DNA from: Flavobacteriaceae bacterium
GTDB lineage: Bacteria > Bacteroidota > Bacteroidia > Flavobacteriales > Flavobacteriaceae
Assembly (NCBI GenBank): GCA_024644745.1
Contig: JAHEHF010000026.1
Span: 1 to 38,050, forward strand
Direction: 5' to 3'
DNA length: 38,050 bases
Shown here: positions 35,878 to 38,050 of the stretch, piece by piece
How the letters are laid out: the number at the start of each line of letters is the position of its first letter
Position numbering within the stretch: position 1 is the first letter of the stretch
Notes under the pieces: generated by a model
Told to the model about the DNA's origin: nothing
The model's database searches: none
The model's input: the letters and a program-made list of their open reading frames with translations, nothing else
Translations under genes and position numbers: made by a program

Positions 35878-37011
35878 ATGAAGTATTTCATGTACCTTTT
35901 AATGGGTCTGTTCCTGATTGGCTGCCTTGAAAACAATATCACGAGCCCTGACAAAGATACAGTGTCAGCTCTTGACAGCCTCATGCACGAGGTGGTTGAA
36001 AATCAAAAATTCAGCGGTGTCATTCTCCTCGGAAATCGTGAAAAAATAATCTTTAAAAAGGCATGGGGAACAGCAAACCGGGATTGGAACATTCCCATGT
36101 CAACCGAAAATCAATTTGACATTGCCTCCCTTAATAAATCTTTTATAGCCGTACTTGTTTTACTTGCAGAACAGGACGGAAAATGGAAACTTCAGGAACC
36201 TGTCACCAAATATTTCAGTGAAGGTATTGACAAAGGAAAATTCAGTGAAAAAATAACCTTTCATCATCTGCTGACCCATACTTCAGGCTTGGCAGACTAT
36301 AGCGGTGTTCCTAATGACCTCAAATTAAACAACTATCAAAAATTCAAACGGCTGAATTTTACAAATAAAGACTATATCAATTATATAGGTCAACTGAAAC
36401 CCCTTAGTGATCCCGGTACTGAATTCCATTACAGCAATTTCGGCTATCACTTGCTCGCACTGATGCTTGAAGATGTTTACCAGGAGAGTTTCAACCAACT
36501 GTTGCAAAGAAAAATTTGCCGGCCCCTTGATCTGAAAAATACCGTTTCCTATAGATCGAACACTGAGGTGAAAAAAGGTTTGGCAACCGGATATTCCTAT
36601 CATGCCGAAAAAGGCGTATGGAATTCCAATCAATTTATAGACCTTAGCCTGGGGAGGCGAATCTTCTCGAATGCCGACGACCTTTTTACCTGGGCAAAAG
36701 CCCTGGATCTTGGTACTTTGCTCAACGAAGAAATGAAACAGAGCATGCAAAGGAACCACCTCGAAGACCTCAATCCGAAACTGTCTTACAGCTATGGTCT
36801 TGTCATACACGACGGAATCAGTGACTTTGCCATGGGAAATTTAAAACTGAAGGCACCTTATTTTATTCACGGTGGAAAAACAGAGGGATATAAATCATTA
36901 ATGATCAACATTTCAGGCAGCGATCTCATTCTGATCCTGCTAACGAATTCAGGGGATCAGATTGACGAACTGAGGCTGGCCGAATCCATCATTAAAACCA
37001 TTAAAACTTAA
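35878..37011 (+). CDS. Beta-lactamase-family serine hydrolase lipoprotein
   Basis: This 377-residue protein belongs to the class C beta-lactamase / D-aminopeptidase / esterase superfamily. A lipoprotein signal ends at Cys16 (LIGC). The catalytic SxxK is SLNK (Ser84, Lys87), the YxN motif is YSN (185-187), and HGGKTEGYKS near the end replaces the KTG motif. The tetrad is complete, so the enzyme should be active on an ester or peptide at the cell surface. True beta-lactamase activity is unlikely from family knowledge. A TATCTTCG -7-like element at 35857-35864 lies close before the start. The next gene begins 4 nt after the stop, so the two form an operon. Confidence 0.87.
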   Translation: MKYFMYLLMGLFLIGCLENNITSPDKDTVSALDSLMHEVVENQKFSGVILLGNREKIIFKKAWGTANRDWNIPMSTENQFDIASLNKSFIAVLVLLAEQDGKWKLQEPVTKYFSEGIDKGKFSEKITFHHLLTHTSGLADYSGVPNDLKLNNYQKFKRLNFTNKDYINYIGQLKPLSDPGTEFHYSNFGYHLLALMLEDVYQESFNQLLQRKICRPLDLKNTVSYRSNTEVKKGLATGYSYHAEKGVWNSNQFIDLSLGRRIFSNADDLFTWAKALDLGTLLNEEMKQSMQRNHLEDLNPKLSYSYGLVIHDGISDFAMGNLKLKAPYFIHGGKTEGYKSLMINISGSDLILILLTNSGDQIDELRLAESIIKTIKT

Positions 37012-37015
37012 ATTC

Positions 37016-37726
37016 ATGAAACTGTATTCTTTCTTTATTCTTATTCATTTAATTTTAATTCAACAAGTCTCTCACTCGCAAAATCTAACAGGAATGTGGC
37101 TGGTGGAAAAGGTCCAGGTCGGCGATGAGCAGATGACCCCTGTATCAAAATGGTTCGAATTCCATGAGGACGGGACATACGAGTCTGGGAACGGGTGGTT
37201 GCAAAATACCATTGGAACCTGGTCCTATGATCAGGAAACACAGGAATTCTCAGCGACCAATAAACTCGGGATTAAAGATGAGGGAGAACCCTTTAAAATT
37301 GAGGTTTCAGACGAAACAATGGTTTGGTCGCGGTTAGAAGAAGGTTCGAATGTGAAAATACACCTGCAACAAATTCAAAGCATTCCGCCCTCCTATACCG
37401 ATCTGTTGCCCGGACTTTGGAAGCTGACAGAATCATCTTTGCCATCTGAACCCATCACATCCGGATCTTTGGCGAGTCTGAAACACATTTTTATAAGATG
37501 GGACAGAATCTACCGAGCGACTGATCAGGACAAGAACAGTAAAACAGGTTACTGGCACGTCAACGGACACAGGCCCGAGCTCACCTTGTTGCCTCACCAA
37601 GCAGACACTCCGGCAGAATCATGGCGCATTCAAGTAAGTGAAAAGGAATTGGAATTAACGGGAATCTCAGACAGCAACAAAGATCTGGTCAAAAAATTTG
37701 CAAGAATTCATGAGTTTCCGAAGTGA
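37016..37726 (+). CDS. Secreted protein with two lipocalin-like modules
   Basis: I do not recognise a named family. The 236-residue product has a signal peptide (about residues 1-21, cut near SHS). Two related halves follow, about 25-117 and 132-232. Each opens with a G-[LM]-W strand (LTGMWLVEKV and LPGLWKLTES) and contains a central FEFHEDGTYES or FIRWDRIYRAT strand, then a GTWSYDQ or GYWHVNG turn. This is the pattern of lipocalin-like domains in Bacteroidetes. It follows the serine hydrolase by 4 nt and is likely co-expressed and co-exported with it. Ligand unknown. Confidence 0.75.
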   Translation: MKLYSFFILIHLILIQQVSHSQNLTGMWLVEKVQVGDEQMTPVSKWFEFHEDGTYESGNGWLQNTIGTWSYDQETQEFSATNKLGIKDEGEPFKIEVSDETMVWSRLEEGSNVKIHLQQIQSIPPSYTDLLPGLWKLTESSLPSEPITSGSLASLKHIFIRWDRIYRATDQDKNSKTGYWHVNGHRPELTLLPHQADTPAESWRIQVSEKELELTGISDSNKDLVKKFARIHEFPK

Positions 37727-37788
37727 CCCTCCATATCCGTTAATTTTTTAAATTGAAATTAAGAAAGGGGCTAAGCTGTTTAAAATAG

Positions 37789-37796
37789 TATCTTTG
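37789..37796 (+). promoter_or_regulatory. -7 promoter element for engB
   Basis: TATCTTTG matches TAnnTTTG about 100 nt before the engB start. No good TTG is found 17-23 nt upstream. The resulting leader would contain a tiny ATG-CAT-TAG reading frame at 37814-37822 and no other recognised element. Confidence 0.45.
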
Positions 37797-37896
37797 CAAT
37801 GGAAATTAAAAAAATGCATTAGCCTTGGTTGAAACCCAACTTGCTTTTATAGAATAAAATAAGTTTTGCCAGGCGAAATCGGCCAATATTTTAATG

Positions 37897-38050
37897 ATGA
37901 AAATTAAATCTGCAGAATTCATAATCAGCAATACAGATGTTTCGAAATGTCCGAAAGAAAAACTTCCTGAATATGCCTTTATCGGGAGGTCCAATGTAGG
38001 AAAATCCTCTTTGATCAACATGCTGACCAATCATAAATCATTGGCCAAAA
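37897..38050 (+). CDS. engB: Ribosome-biogenesis GTPase EngB/YsxC (5' part)
   Basis: The first 51 residues are visible before the window ends. They begin [12 protein letters not shown], continue [20 protein letters not shown], and so contain the G1 P-loop GRSNVGKSS typical of EngB/YihA/YsxC. This GTPase is needed for assembly of the large ribosomal subunit. An ATG one codon earlier (37894) is an equal alternative start. Switch and later G motifs lie outside the window. Confidence 0.9.
   Translation, partial: MKIKSAEFIISNTDVSKCPKEKLPEYAFIGRSNVGKSSLINMLTNHKSLAK

Noticed and set aside
37739-37762. AT-only inverted repeat after the lipocalin-like gene as a terminator
   Set aside because: The stem is 7 bp of A/T only, with no T-run in the right place. 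Too weak to call.

Overview
The window looks like chromosomal DNA of a Bacteroidota member, most likely a marine flavobacterium. This rests on several things: promoter-like elements of the TTTG/TTG-N17-21-TAnnTTTG type, best seen before tRNA-Val, gltB and an OmpA-family gene; A-rich translation starts without Shine-Dalgarno sequences; Bacteroidetes-style lipoproteins; an FtsZ with a long acidic linker; and the order exbB-exbD-tonB-folC. No phage, transposon, CRISPR array or rRNA was seen.

Layout. 1-128 is the tail of an unknown gene. 405-2150 is a beta-propeller lipoprotein with its own terminator. 2151-2733 is a repeat-rich intergenic region (three ~105-bp units, an ATTCGAT heptad array, a GC-rich palindrome and overlapping long hairpins), followed by a minus-strand tRNA-Val. 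2894-8531 (minus) holds nhaD, an ExbB/ExbD/TonB-like energy transduction set, folC and a secreted protein of unknown function with an internal duplication. 8687-11023 (minus) is an amino-acid dehydrogenase and anmK. 11106-20460 (plus) is an acyl-CoA dehydrogenase, a TIGR01777-type epimerase, glutamate synthase gltB-gltD and an OmpA-family lipoprotein.

20652-33979 (minus) is a 13.3-kb division and cell wall (dcw) operon: mraZ, rsmH, ftsL, ftsI (with PASTA), murE, mraY, a truncated murD, ftsW, murG, ftsQ, ftsA, ftsZ. Two genes that normally sit here are affected. murD is reduced to its C-terminal domain, with D-glutamate-binding motifs replaced. murC is absent between murG and ftsQ, where a 96-bp spacer holds a 15-bp stem-loop. 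All the other genes look intact, so the L-alanine and D-glutamate additions to UDP-MurNAc must be made by enzymes encoded elsewhere. This is the most unusual signal in the window. The operon is headed by a probable promoter and two groups of 10-bp-spaced MraZ-type boxes.

34212-37726 (plus) holds an alpha/beta hydrolase, a membrane-anchored LytTR regulator, a class-C-type serine hydrolase lipoprotein and a secreted two-module protein. The window ends inside engB.

Functional themes are peptidoglycan synthesis and recycling (dcw, anmK), nitrogen assimilation (gltBD, amino-acid dehydrogenase), envelope energisation (NhaD, ExbBD-TonB) and cell-surface lipoproteins.
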